DNA of 39,596 nucleotides from an uncultured Bacteroidota bacterium. GTDB taxonomy: Bacteria; Bacteroidota; Rhodothermia; Rhodothermales; Salinibacteraceae. Location: the NCBI GenBank assembly GCA_913055845.1, contig CAJXKO010000016.1:1-39596 (forward strand), given 5' to 3'. Numbering within the stretch: the first letter of the stretch is position 1; the number at the start of each line of letters is the position of its first letter. Below the pieces are notes generated by a model. It saw nothing but the letters and a program-made list of their open reading frames with translations. It was not told the origin of the DNA and ran no database searches. The position numbers and the translations under genes were made by a program. This document shows positions 1 to 9,634 of the stretch, piece by piece.

Positions 1-166
1 CCCTCGCGATCACCAGACGTCACAGATTGAACTGAATCAACACCCGATCCACGTCGACCGGTACGGAGAAATTGTGGAGTCCTACGGGGCAACTCTGTAC
101 CGCTACTTCGCCTATACCGCCCGCATGGCCCAACTCCTTCCCCGCGAGTACGAGCCCCCAGAATGA
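1..166 (+). CDS. C-terminal end of an unidentified protein (5' truncated by window)
   Basis: An open frame reads from base 2 without a stop to TGA at 164-166, giving about 54 residues ending ARMAQLLPREYEPPE. The tail is rich in aromatic and charged residues (VDRYGEIVESYG, LYRYFAYTARMAQLLP) and its third codon positions are mostly G/C, as in the neighbouring genes, so it looks like a genuine gene end rather than chance. Too little remains to name a family. A helical C-terminus of a metabolic enzyme or peptidase would fit, but this is only an impression. It converges on the minus-strand yraN gene, with 140 bases between the two stops in which I see no clear terminator. Confidence 0.5.
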   Translation, partial: PRDHQTSQIELNQHPIHVDRYGEIVESYGATLYRYFAYTARMAQLLPREYEPPE

Positions 167-306
167 TGTGCAACTCTTCCAGCCTTTCGACTCACGGTCG
201 CTCACGATCCGGGGGTGGCCACGGGCCGAAGCAGCAAGAAGCGAGTACGGATGCGCCCTGGAAGACTCCGAAAGCAAGTATACTTCCCCGGGTCGGAAGC
301 TCCCGA

Positions 307-678
307 CTACGCCATCCAGAATGCGTTCTCGTAGTGACTCACCTCCGGGTCCGCGTCGGTAAGCAGCACCGTTACCACGTCGAATCGGGCTGGGGCCCCC
401 TCAAACTGGCGCTCGTGTAGGTACGCCTGGGCGACCTTGATGAGCGCTTCCTGCTTTTCGTCCGTAATGGAGGCTTCTGGCGCGCCAAACTCCAACCCGC
501 TCCGCGTTTTAACCTCCACGAATACCAATTCTCCACCTGCGTCCGGATCGAAGCATACAAGATCGACCTCGTTGCGCTCGAAGTGGTAGTTTCGTTCCAG
601 GACGCGGTACCCAGTCTCCTCCAGATAAGCAGCCGCCACGTCCTCACCGCGGTCCCCAATGTCGTTTGTAGTCGTCAT
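307..678 (-). CDS. yraN: YraN family (UPF0102) endonuclease-like protein
   Basis: The 123-residue product matches the usual length of the YraN/UPF0102 family, which has a restriction-endonuclease-like fold. Visible signatures are the N-terminal [20 protein letters not shown] helix, then [11 protein letters not shown] with the Glu/Asp of the active-site region, then [10 protein letters not shown] carrying the E-x-K motif, followed by the conserved FGAPEASIT stretch. The family's physiological role is unsettled; a structure-specific nuclease role in DNA processing is inferred from the fold. The ATG at 676-678 lies 32 bases after the stop of the GbsR-like regulator on the same strand, so the two are probably co-transcribed. 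Family assignment is firm; function is not. Confidence 0.9.
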   Translation of the reverse strand: MTTTNDIGDRGEDVAAAYLEETGYRVLERNYHFERNEVDLVCFDPDAGGELVFVEVKTRSGLEFGAPEASITDEKQEALIKVAQAYLHERQFEGAPARFDVVTVLLTDADPEVSHYENAFWMA

Positions 679-710
679 CGGTTGAGAATGGAGTCTGGAG
701 GAACCTGCAA

Positions 711-1349
711 CTAGGATGCGTGATCGGGGTCGACGGAATCTGAGGAGGCGTTTCCAAACCGGAGCGCTACGTCGAGCAACTGCTCGATTTGATCGACGTC
801 TTTATTGCGGACGAGCGGGAGCAGGGCTTCGGAAACTCCCTCCAGCACCTTCATGAGAGCGGTCAGGCGCTCAAACCGTTGGTGGAGTAGCTGCTCGGCC
901 GGCGGCCGGTCTTCGATGCACTCGTCTTCGGCCACCAGGAGGTCGGCACAGTCTTCTACCCGGGAACGGACCGGGTGCACCTCGCGGCGTTGACGCTCTT
1001 CAATGATCCGCGCCGTGATCCGCCAAACGTCTTTCTCCGCTTCGTAGTAGTCTTTCCGAGAATCGGCCTGTTGCGTCTTAGACACCAAGTTCCAATCCAC
1101 CAGGGACCGGAGATTCATGTTCGCGTTGCCCCGACTCACGTCGAGCCGCTCCATAATTTGGTCGGTATTCAGGGGCTGCTCGCCGCAATACAATAGCGCG
1201 TGAATCTTGGCCATTGTGCGATTGATGCCCCAGGTGGATGCCATCTCGCCCCACAGTGCCACGAAGCGGTCCACGGCCTCTCGCGCGCGAGGACTCGACG
1301 GGACATCCGCCGGAGGAGAATTCGAGGACGACGTGTTGGAAGACGCCAT
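711..1349 (-). CDS. GbsR/MarR-type winged-helix transcriptional regulator
   Basis: The 212-residue protein begins with a low-complexity Ser/Pro segment (residues 1-22). It continues with the GbsR/OpcR-type domain: [31 protein letters not shown], then the recognition region [20 protein letters not shown] and the wing-like [23 protein letters not shown]. The C-terminal half (from about residue 110) is helical and probably dimerises. Characterised relatives such as GbsR and OpcR control glycine betaine and choline uptake or synthesis genes in osmoadaptation; whether this one does is inference. A 23-base inverted repeat lies 46 bases upstream of its ATG (1395-1417), suggesting autoregulation and possibly control of the divergent gene at 1552. 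It likely forms an operon with yraN. Confidence 0.85.
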   Translation of the reverse strand: MASSNTSSSNSPPADVPSSPRAREAVDRFVALWGEMASTWGINRTMAKIHALLYCGEQPLNTDQIMERLDVSRGNANMNLRSLVDWNLVSKTQQADSRKDYYEAEKDVWRITARIIEERQRREVHPVRSRVEDCADLLVAEDECIEDRPPAEQLLHQRFERLTALMKVLEGVSEALLPLVRNKDVDQIEQLLDVALRFGNASSDSVDPDHAS

Positions 1350-1394
1350 GTGGACGGTCGCCTTTGTGACATACGGGACAGACCTTCGGGGCGC

Positions 1395-1417
1395 TTTAGA
1401 AGTGACCTACTCCTAAA
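1395..1417. promoter_or_regulatory. Inverted repeat, candidate operator for the GbsR/MarR-type regulator
   Basis: Arms TTTAGAAGT (1395-1403) and ACTCCTAAA (1409-1417) are inverted copies with 8 of 9 positions matching, around a 5-base spacer GACCT. The repeat sits in the 202-base divergent spacer between the regulator start (1349) and the SAM hydrolase start (1552). MarR-superfamily proteins are known to bind palindromes of about this size near their own promoters. Binding by this regulator is inference. No convincing -35/-10 pair could be fixed in the spacer. Confidence 0.45.
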
Positions 1418-1551
1418 TCCCTCCGAATTGTTTCTTCCTTTTGGGAGAGGACTACACATCGAGGCTTTTGGTTTATACACTAACGGCGGTCCGGGATGCC
1501 GCCGACACGGTATTACGAGACGCTTATCCTCTACTCAACTCTTGCCTCGAT

Positions 1552-2406
1552 ATGCCCACCCCTGCCCCACCCAACGCGCCGGTGATCACAATTACGACCG
1601 ACTTTGGTACGCAGGACGGATACGTACCGGCGATGAAAGGGACGATGCTTACCATCTGCGCCGAGGCCCGCTTCATAGATGTAACGCACGAAATCAGCCC
1701 ACAGGACGTGATGGAGGCTGCGTTCGTACTCCGCTCGACCTACTCGTACTTCCCAGACAACGTGGTGCATCTAGTGGTTGTGGATCCTGGGGTAGGCACC
1801 AACCGCCGCGCCGTGGCCCTCCGGGCAAACAATCAGTGGTTCGTGGGGCCGGACAATGGGGTCTTCCCACTCGTGCTGAACCAGGCTTCCCCCGACGTGA
1901 TGGTTGAGTTGGACGATCCCTCCTTCTGGCGCAGTGAGAGCCCAAGCACGACGTTCCACGGGCGCGACATCTTCGCCCCGGCCGCGGCCCATCTGGCTTC
2001 CGGTCGCGCCGTTGAGGATATCGGGACATCCATCGACACGCTCGAACCACTCCGCTGGGCAGGCCCTTCTGCGGGCACGGACACGGTGCAAGGCTGGGTG
2101 GTGCACGTCGATCACTTCGGCAACTGCATTACCAACATCCAGCGCTCTACCCTGGCCGAGGCCGCCGGCCTCGACGATTCCACGCCTTCACTCGACGCAC
2201 TTCCGCCCCTTAAGCTGTACGCGGGAAATACCGTCCTGGAGGAGCTCCATCCCACGTACGGCGCGGTGCCCGAGGAAGACCCGCTGTTGCTATTCGGGAG
2301 CACTGACCACCTCGAAATCGCCGCCAACGGGGGGAACGCCGCCGAACTTCTCGACATACGAAAGGGCGATTCCGTCAAGCTCGTCTTCGAGGAACCGTCG
2401 GACTAA
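1552..2406 (+). CDS. SAM hydroxide adenosyltransferase (DUF62 / SAM_HAT family)
   Basis: This is a member of the family that includes fluorinase and chlorinase. Most bacterial members use water (hydroxide) to split S-adenosylmethionine into adenosine and methionine. Motifs seen are ITITTDFGTQDGYVPAMKG at the N-terminus, then VVDPGVGTNRRAVAL, FVGPDNGVF and FHGRDIFAPAAAHLASG, then DHFGNCITNI in the C-terminal barrel domain. The FHGRDIFAPAA stretch resembles hydroxide-type enzymes more than halogenases, so halogenation is unlikely. The frame is open back to 1441, but the conserved fold begins about 13 residues after the ATG at 1552, so that start is preferred and gives 284 residues, the usual family length. 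The gene diverges from the GbsR-like regulator and is followed 31 bases later by the sigma-like membrane protein. Confidence 0.88.
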   Translation: MPTPAPPNAPVITITTDFGTQDGYVPAMKGTMLTICAEARFIDVTHEISPQDVMEAAFVLRSTYSYFPDNVVHLVVVDPGVGTNRRAVALRANNQWFVGPDNGVFPLVLNQASPDVMVELDDPSFWRSESPSTTFHGRDIFAPAAAHLASGRAVEDIGTSIDTLEPLRWAGPSAGTDTVQGWVVHVDHFGNCITNIQRSTLAEAAGLDDSTPSLDALPPLKLYAGNTVLEELHPTYGAVPEEDPLLLFGSTDHLEIAANGGNAAELLDIRKGDSVKLVFEEPSD

Positions 2407-2437
2407 CCGCCTCGGCGCCCGTCCGGCCGCTTCGCCT

Positions 2438-3661
2438 ATGACTCCCTCCGCCCCCACCGGTGAGACTCCCCTCCTGGACCCTCTGAACACCCTTTACCCC
2501 ATTGCCTGTTTGATGGTGGGCCCGGACGATGCCCCCGACTTGATTCTGCGCACCTACCGACGGGCGACCGAGCACCCTCCTAGCGAACGGCCCGACGACC
2601 TAGAGCGCTGGCTTCTCGATCTACTTAAAGACGTTGCCCAAACAGCGGCGACCGACCGGAACGAAGCGCCTTCGCCCCCCGATGCCGTGCGGCAGGAGGT
2701 CGCGGAACAGCTTCTAGACGCCGCCCTCCCCATCGCCCTAGCCACCTGCCCGCTCGAGGAACGAGTTCACCTGGTAGTTGATGCAGTGCAGGCGCCGGAG
2801 GAAGACTCGGCCCCTCCCCTCCATTCCTCCTCTGATAAGGACAACGCTGTGTCCCCGCTCTGGGACACCCTGCGGACCGCCTTGTCCGATGCGGAGTACG
2901 CCCTCATCGATACCACCTTCTCCGACGCAGACCTCCGCGCAGCGGCACGCGCATGGGTCACGGATCGGTTCGGCCCCGTCCCAACGGGCCTCCAGGCCCG
3001 CGTTCAGACGACCCTCGAAGCAGCACAGCCGAAGACCAAAGAGACCTCCCCGGCGTCGGAAGCACCATCTGCCTCCCCGTCATCCGGGGAGCGCGGAAAG
3101 GCCTCCTCCTCACGTACATTCACGCGGGCCCTCGCGGGGATCCTACTCTTAGTGGGTGGCATCGGGGCAGCCTACCTATTTCAGCCCTCCGCCTCATCGC
3201 CATCGTCGTCCGCCAATACCGGCCTCGTCGCCTTTTCGGCCAGCCACGCTGAAAGCGTTGCCTCGAAACAGACGACCTCCACTCGCGCCGACGCCGAAGC
3301 GTACATCGGCTCGACCTGGAACCGCTCCGTTCGCGTCCCCACCATTGCAGGGGCTCCGCTTCAGGGCGTGGGCCAGATGCCGGTAGAAGGCGGACCGGAC
3401 GTTCCGGTGCTCCTTTATTCGGACTCGACGACCGATGCCCGCATTGCAGCTTTCGTCTACAGCTACGCCCTCGTCGACCAGATCAAAGGCACGGCCACCC
3501 TGAACACGCAGGTCCGAAGCAAGCTGTCCCGCCCCGATGAGCCGGTGGTACAGACCGAAGACGCCTCCAAAGCCCTGTTGTGGCGAACCCGAGACGACAT
3601 TTTCGTGGTGGTCTCGCCCACCCTTCCCGCAGACTCGCTGCGACCGCGGATTCGCCCGTAG
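2438..3661 (+). CDS. Membrane protein with degenerate ECF sigma-like N-terminus
   Basis: I do not recognise a named family. The 407-residue product (ATG at 2438; the frame is open further upstream but overlaps the SAM hydrolase gene) falls into parts. Residues 13-66 (LNTLYPIACLMVGPDDAPDLILRTYRRA and following) resemble sigma-70 region 2. Residues 84-118 (LLDAALPIALATCPLEERVHLVV) resemble a region 4 preamble without a clear helix-turn-helix. Residues 139-196 form another helical unit. A Ser/Pro/Glu-rich linker then leads to one transmembrane segment at about 231-248 (LAGILLLVGGIGAAYLF), followed by a Ser-rich linker and a 120-residue C-terminal domain predicted outside the cytoplasm. It may be a sigma/anti-sigma-like signalling relic. 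Its stop lies one base from the stop of the convergent histidine kinase gene. Confidence 0.65.
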   Translation: MTPSAPTGETPLLDPLNTLYPIACLMVGPDDAPDLILRTYRRATEHPPSERPDDLERWLLDLLKDVAQTAATDRNEAPSPPDAVRQEVAEQLLDAALPIALATCPLEERVHLVVDAVQAPEEDSAPPLHSSSDKDNAVSPLWDTLRTALSDAEYALIDTTFSDADLRAAARAWVTDRFGPVPTGLQARVQTTLEAAQPKTKETSPASEAPSASPSSGERGKASSSRTFTRALAGILLLVGGIGAAYLFQPSASSPSSSANTGLVAFSASHAESVASKQTTSTRADAEAYIGSTWNRSVRVPTIAGAPLQGVGQMPVEGGPDVPVLLYSDSTTDARIAAFVYSYALVDQIKGTATLNTQVRSKLSRPDEPVVQTEDASKALLWRTRDDIFVVVSPTLPADSLRPRIRP

Positions 3662-3662
3662 A

Positions 3663-5054
3663 CTACTGGGGGGGCGTGGGAATCTGGATGCGGAAGGTAG
3701 AACCCTCCCCGACTGTCGACGCGACAAGTTCGAGGCTTCCACCGTGGTAGGCCTCTACCACCCGGCGGGCCAGGCTCAGCCCCAACCCCCAACCGCGCTG
3801 CTTGGTGCTATAGCCGGGCCGGAAGATATTCTTCCACTGCTGCCGCTCGATTCCCCGGCCCGTATCCTGCACCTCAATGTGCACCATGCCCTCTTCCTCG
3901 CGACCCGTCACGGTGATGGCGCCCTCATCGTCCTCGATGGCGTCGAGCGCGTTTTTGAGCAGATTCTCTAATACCCACGCGAACAGTTCTTCGTTGGCCC
4001 TCGCCTCCAGCGTCTCGGGCAGGTCGGCCGTCAAGTCGATGACTTGTCCCCGTTGCGGGACGCGACGGCGAAGATACGACATCGTCTGCTCCACGATCGG
4101 CACGAGGTCGCAGCGCTCCAGCTTCGGCTGCGAGCCAATGTCCGAAAACCGGTCGGCTACGCGCTGAAGGCGCTCCACATCGTTTTCGATCTCGTCGAGC
4201 GCCTCGGCCTTCGCCTCCTCGTCCAGGTCGGGCGAGCGGAGCATTTCGATCCATCCCAGGAGGCTGGAAAGCGGCGTGCCCAACTGGTGGGCCGCCTCCC
4301 GCGCCATCCCCATCCAGAGACTGCTCTGCTCGCTGCGGCGGATGTAGGAGAAGCCGAAATACCCCACCATCACGAACAGGCCCACGAACACCAACTGAAC
4401 CCACGGAAAGATTCGGAGTTCGGTAATGAGGGCCGACTCGTCGTAGAACACATACTGCGTGAGTTGCTCCGGGTCCTCCCCGTTATCCGCCCCATCGGAG
4501 AGATCGATCCGGATGGGGATCGGCTCAAAGGCAGCCTTCATCTCGTCCAACTTCTCCCGCAAGCGTGCCATGGCCTCGGCCGAGTCTTCGGGCGGCAGTG
4601 CCCCAACAGTGTCCGGCACCCCGACATTTTGCCAAGACAGCGGCCGTCGGCGCGTGGAGTCGGTAATGATGGCCGGCACACTGAACTGATTGGGCTCCAG
4701 GATTTCGTTGAGGATAAAGTTGAACTCTCGGGTGGGCGGCATGGTCTGCGCCCAGTCTACCGCCTCCCGAAACTCCGCAACCTGGCGTTCAGGCAGGGTA
4801 TTGGCGGCCAGGGGACGGTCGAATGCCCGAAGGAGCGAATCGAGGCGCTCAAACTCCGAGCGGTGCGGATTGGCGGTTTGTTGTGTCTGTACCACCTGCT
4901 CCAGCGCGTCCGCCCAGAGCTGAATCACAGCCTGCTCACGCTTCTGGAGCCGGTCGACAAGCCGTTGCGTGTACCACAGCGAGGCGACCGCAATGCCGAC
5001 TGCGAAGACAATGAGGCCAAGCTTGAGCCGTACCGACCATCGATAGGCGTCCAT
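3663..5054 (-). CDS. Sensor histidine kinase, membrane bound, orphan
   Basis: The 463-residue two-component sensor has a membrane segment at residues 8-26 and a periplasmic domain of roughly 190 residues. A second membrane segment at about 217-235 is followed by a cytoplasmic kinase. The phosphoacceptor region reads AREAAHQLGTPLSSLLGWIE with His256. The HATPase domain shows the N box NLLKNALDAI, the G1 box VQDTGRGIE, then FRPGYSTKQRGWGLGLSLARRVV. The AHQLGTPLS form of the H box replaces the more usual SHELRTPL; I associate it with Bacteroidota-type kinases. An upstream ATG at 5088-5090 is in frame, but the hydrophobic N-terminus fits the start at 5054. It follows purA by 57 bases on the same strand. 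No response regulator is in the window, so its partner is unknown. Confidence 0.88.
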   Translation of the reverse strand: MDAYRWSVRLKLGLIVFAVGIAVASLWYTQRLVDRLQKREQAVIQLWADALEQVVQTQQTANPHRSEFERLDSLLRAFDRPLAANTLPERQVAEFREAVDWAQTMPPTREFNFILNEILEPNQFSVPAIITDSTRRRPLSWQNVGVPDTVGALPPEDSAEAMARLREKLDEMKAAFEPIPIRIDLSDGADNGEDPEQLTQYVFYDESALITELRIFPWVQLVFVGLFVMVGYFGFSYIRRSEQSSLWMGMAREAAHQLGTPLSSLLGWIEMLRSPDLDEEAKAEALDEIENDVERLQRVADRFSDIGSQPKLERCDLVPIVEQTMSYLRRRVPQRGQVIDLTADLPETLEARANEELFAWVLENLLKNALDAIEDDEGAITVTGREEEGMVHIEVQDTGRGIERQQWKNIFRPGYSTKQRGWGLGLSLARRVVEAYHGGSLELVASTVGEGSTFRIQIPTPPQ

Positions 5055-5111
5055 GACACCGCCAGTTTCTGCACGTAAAGACGCCCCCAATCCTGCCGGT
5101 CCCGGCTTCAG

Positions 5112-6560
<1,449 letters not shown>

Positions 6561-7472
6561 TTACGCGACGCTTTTTTCGAGACGGCGGTTGAGTTCCACA
6601 ATCGTAGGGGACGCCACGAAGACCGACGAATACGTCCCGATGATGACCCCCACAATGAGCGCGAACGAAAATCCGCGCAGCACTTCGCCTCCGAACAAGA
6701 AGAGGATGGACACCACGATGAAGGTCGTAACGGAGGTGACGACCGTGCGGCTCAGGGTCGCGTTTATGGAGCGGTTTACGACCTCGTCGAAGGGCTCTGT
6801 TTTGAATAGGTTTACGTACTCACGTACGCGGTCGAACACCACCACCGTGTCGTTCAGCGAGTAGCCCACGATCGTGAGAAACGCTGCGATAATGGACTGG
6901 TCGATCTGAAGCGAGAACGGCACGATCCCCGACAGGACCGAAAAGAGGCCCAGCGTAATTGTCACGTCGTGCACCAGAGCGGCCACGGCCCCCAGGCTAT
7001 ACCGCCACTCAAACCGCACCATGATGTAGAGGAAAATCACCAATAAGGCCCCGAAAACGGCGTAGATGGCTCCCCGCTTCAGATCCTCGGCGAAGCGGGG
7101 TCCCACCACGTTGGTCTTCTCGATCTGGACATTCTGCCCCGGAAACTGACTTTCGAACGCCCCGAGAACCCGGTTTTCGACCGTGGTGATGTCCTCCGAT
7201 GAAGAGATCCGGATGAGGTGCCCAGTTTCCCCAAACCGCTTCACCTCGGGCTCTTCCTCCAGAGATCCCACCAGGGCCGAACGGACATCAACCGTTGGAA
7301 TGTCGGTGGTGTTGCCCACCACGAATTCCATTCCGCCCCGAAAATCGATTCCCAGCGCAAGGCCCTTCCAGAGCAGTGAAATCACACTGATGGTGAGCAA
7401 AACCCCCGAAATGACGTATCCAATCCGCCGGTTCGGGATGAGGGTGTAGTCGGCGTTTTCAAAAAGGCGCAT
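6561..7472 (-). CDS. secF: Protein translocase subunit SecF
   Basis: SecF works with SecD in the SecDF complex, an RND-type membrane protein that uses the ion gradient to pull secreted proteins off the SecYEG channel. The 303-residue protein shows the first membrane segment (IGYVISGVLLTISVISLLW), the SecF signature GIDFRGGMEF, and a short periplasmic region. Five further membrane segments follow, including GYSLNDTVVVFDRVRE and the C-terminal SFALIVGVIIGTYSSVFVASP. The conserved Asp and Arg of the proton path are in the NDTVVVFDR stretch. The start ATG lies 52 bases after the secD stop, the usual secDF order, so the two are co-transcribed. Confidence 0.96.
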   Translation of the reverse strand: MRLFENADYTLIPNRRIGYVISGVLLTISVISLLWKGLALGIDFRGGMEFVVGNTTDIPTVDVRSALVGSLEEEPEVKRFGETGHLIRISSSEDITTVENRVLGAFESQFPGQNVQIEKTNVVGPRFAEDLKRGAIYAVFGALLVIFLYIMVRFEWRYSLGAVAALVHDVTITLGLFSVLSGIVPFSLQIDQSIIAAFLTIVGYSLNDTVVVFDRVREYVNLFKTEPFDEVVNRSINATLSRTVVTSVTTFIVVSILFLFGGEVLRGFSFALIVGVIIGTYSSVFVASPTIVELNRRLEKSVA

Positions 7473-7524
7473 GGTGGTCCGTCCGTATTTGAGATCCCTT
7501 TGTGATGACGTCCGGTACTGACAG

Positions 7525-9480
7525 CTATCCGTAGCTCACCTGCATCCGTCGCTCCTCGACCATGTAGTCGAAGATAATGCGGGTAACGATGATTGCTGTG
7601 AACAGCGAGGAGAGGATTCCGGCCATCAGGGTCACGGCAAACCCCTTGATGGGCCCCACGCCAAAGGAGTAGAGGATGACGCCCACAAAGAAGGTCGTGA
7701 TGTTGGCGTCGAGGATGGCGCTCAGGGACTCCTCGTAGCCCGCGCTAACAGCCGCCCGGAGGGTCTTTCCGGTGGCCTGCTCCTCCCGCACCCGGTCGAA
7801 GATGAGTACGTTTGCGTCCACGGCCATACCGATGGTGAGCACGATGCCGGCAATGCCCGGAAGAGTGAGCGTGGCCCCGAACCCGGCGAGAATCCCGAGA
7901 ATCAAGACCAGGTTGAGCAGCAGGGCCACGTTAGCCACCACACCCGCCGTGCGGTAGTACATGATCATGAAGAACACCACGAGCAGGAAGCCCGAGACGA
8001 CGGAAATAAAGCCAGCGCGCGTCGATTCCTCCCCGAGACTCGGCCCTACAGTACGCTCCGAAATGATGTTGAGGTCTGTCTGGAGACGTCCGGACTGCAA
8101 GACTGTGACGATGTCCGAAGCCTCCTGGCGCGATTCAAGCCCCGTAATCTCGGTGCGTCCACCTGAAATGCGCCCCTGAATGGTGGCGTTGGAGTAGACC
8201 GTGCCGTCAAGCACGATGGAAACCTGATTCCCCACGTTGGCCGCCGTGATGCGGTCCCAGGACCGCGCCCCCTCCGAGTTCATGGTGATCGACACCTTCG
8301 GCTCGTTCGTCTGCCGGTCGAACTGTACCGACGCTTGCGTCACCACCTCTCCGGCCAATTCCGGCTCCGCTTGCACTGCCAGCAGGTGGAAGGCTTCACG
8401 GCCATCCTGGGTCGTCAGGCGGGGACTGGCCGTCCACATCAACTGAATGCCGGGTGGCAGCATGCGCTTCACCTCCGGCTTCGAGAGCAGATCGTTCACC
8501 GCCGCTGTATCGGCAGCAAAGACGCGCCCGAAGATCGGCTGGTCCTGACGGGGCATCGGTTGCATGGCGGCCAGGAGAGGATTCTGGGGACCGGCCTGTT
8601 GCTCCCCAGGCTCGGTGAGGGACGTTCCCTCCTGGTCCTCCGTGGCCTGTTGCCCCTCCCCGGCAATCTGCGTGCCCTCTGTGGCCTCAGAGGTGTCGGC
8701 GGTCATGCCGTCCCCCGTCGTGTCGGCCGCGTTCGCCTCGGCGATGCGGGCGGAGTCCTCGGCGGTCGGCTCGTAGTGCTCAATGATGCGCTGAACGGAC
8801 TCGTTGAGTTGCTGGGAGTTTGCCATCAGGTGGAAACTGAGCTGGGAGGCACTCTCCAGCAAATCGCGCACCCGCTCCCGATCGCTCACGCCCGGAAGCT
8901 CTACGACGATTCGCTCGTCGCCCTGTCGCTGAATGGAAGGCTCCGTCACGCCGTACTGGTTCACACGGTTTCGCACCACCTGGATGCCGTTTTGCACGGC
9001 ACTGTCCGCCTGCTTATTCAGATACTCCTGCACATCGCCGTTCGAGGATCGCCGCGAAAGGCCTTCGGTCTCGTCGCGGAAGTAGCGGGAGAGACGACCG
9101 TCTGGATTCTCAGCCTCAAACTCTTCCACGAACGCGTCCACAACCGACACGTCCTCGTTCTCGGCGCGCTGCTCCGCCACCTGAAGGGCTTGCCGAAAGG
9201 CATCGTCCTTGTTGACAGCCAGTTGATCCAGGAGGTTTGCAATTTCGACCTCCAGCGTCACGTGCATCCCTCCCTGAAGGTCAAGCCCAAGATTCAACGA
9301 GTTCTGGTCAACCTGCTGGAGCCACTGGCGATTCTCCTCCTGGTACTCCGTGCGTTCGGCCGGCTCCATGTTGTTCATCTTGTAGCTCACGTACAGGTTC
9401 TGAACCGAGGGAAAAAGGTAGAACCCGCACAGGCCGACGAAGAAAATTGTAAGTCCAATCTTAAAACCGTTCCCCTGCAT
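7525..9480 (-). CDS. secD: Protein translocase subunit SecD with an acidic insertion
   Basis: SecD is the partner of SecF in protein export. Starting at the ATG at 9478-9480 gives 651 residues, with the membrane anchor GLTIFFVGLCGFYLF at about 9-23; a longer in-frame start at 9555 would put 25 polar residues before it. The protein shows the SecD signature LGLDLQGGMHVTLEV (about 64-78), then GIQVVRNRVNQYGVTEPSIQ and the P1 head. It ends with five membrane segments including IVLTIGMAVDANVLIFDRVREE. Residues 236-302 form an acidic, Thr/Gly/Gln-rich low-complexity stretch within the periplasmic part, absent from compact SecD proteins. This is probably a flexible halophile-type insertion. It is followed by secF. 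Confidence 0.96.
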   Translation of the reverse strand: MQGNGFKIGLTIFFVGLCGFYLFPSVQNLYVSYKMNNMEPAERTEYQEENRQWLQQVDQNSLNLGLDLQGGMHVTLEVEIANLLDQLAVNKDDAFRQALQVAEQRAENEDVSVVDAFVEEFEAENPDGRLSRYFRDETEGLSRRSSNGDVQEYLNKQADSAVQNGIQVVRNRVNQYGVTEPSIQRQGDERIVVELPGVSDRERVRDLLESASQLSFHLMANSQQLNESVQRIIEHYEPTAEDSARIAEANAADTTGDGMTADTSEATEGTQIAGEGQQATEDQEGTSLTEPGEQQAGPQNPLLAAMQPMPRQDQPIFGRVFAADTAAVNDLLSKPEVKRMLPPGIQLMWTASPRLTTQDGREAFHLLAVQAEPELAGEVVTQASVQFDRQTNEPKVSITMNSEGARSWDRITAANVGNQVSIVLDGTVYSNATIQGRISGGRTEITGLESRQEASDIVTVLQSGRLQTDLNIISERTVGPSLGEESTRAGFISVVSGFLLVVFFMIMYYRTAGVVANVALLLNLVLILGILAGFGATLTLPGIAGIVLTIGMAVDANVLIFDRVREEQATGKTLRAAVSAGYEESLSAILDANITTFFVGVILYSFGVGPIKGFAVTLMAGILSSLFTAIIVTRIIFDYMVEERRMQVSYG

Positions 9481-9501
9481 AGAATGTGCTCGTTCAGTTG
9501 A

Positions 9502-9528
9502 CAAAGTAAAACCGTGTGGGAGGTACAA
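9502..9528 (-). promoter_or_regulatory. Possible secD promoter (TAnTTTG-type)
   Basis: On the minus strand TACTTTG (9502-9508) lies 17 bases downstream of TTG (9526-9528). This resembles the Bacteroidota pattern of a -33 TTG and a -7 TAnnTTTG, although the -7 element is one base short. It would place transcription just upstream of the secD ATG at 9480. A related TTAATTTG occurs at 9620-9627 further upstream. This is weak and rests only on pattern. Confidence 0.2.
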
Positions 9529-9634
9529 CACCGCGGCGAAACGAACTGCCTCCACGGGGCTGGTGCAAGGCGAGACAAAGAAGCCCTTACACCGGTCCGC
9601 TCCTTGCGACCGTCGGACAAATTAACAAGGGCGG

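Noticed and set aside
1552-2406. Fluorinase or chlorinase activity for the SAM-cleaving enzyme
   Set aside because: The motifs agree with the common hydroxide-using members, and there are no halometabolite genes nearby.
8335-9501. Plus-strand open frame of 388 codons opposite secD
   Set aside because: SecD is certain on the minus strand. The opposing product is a low-information shadow of its codon bias.
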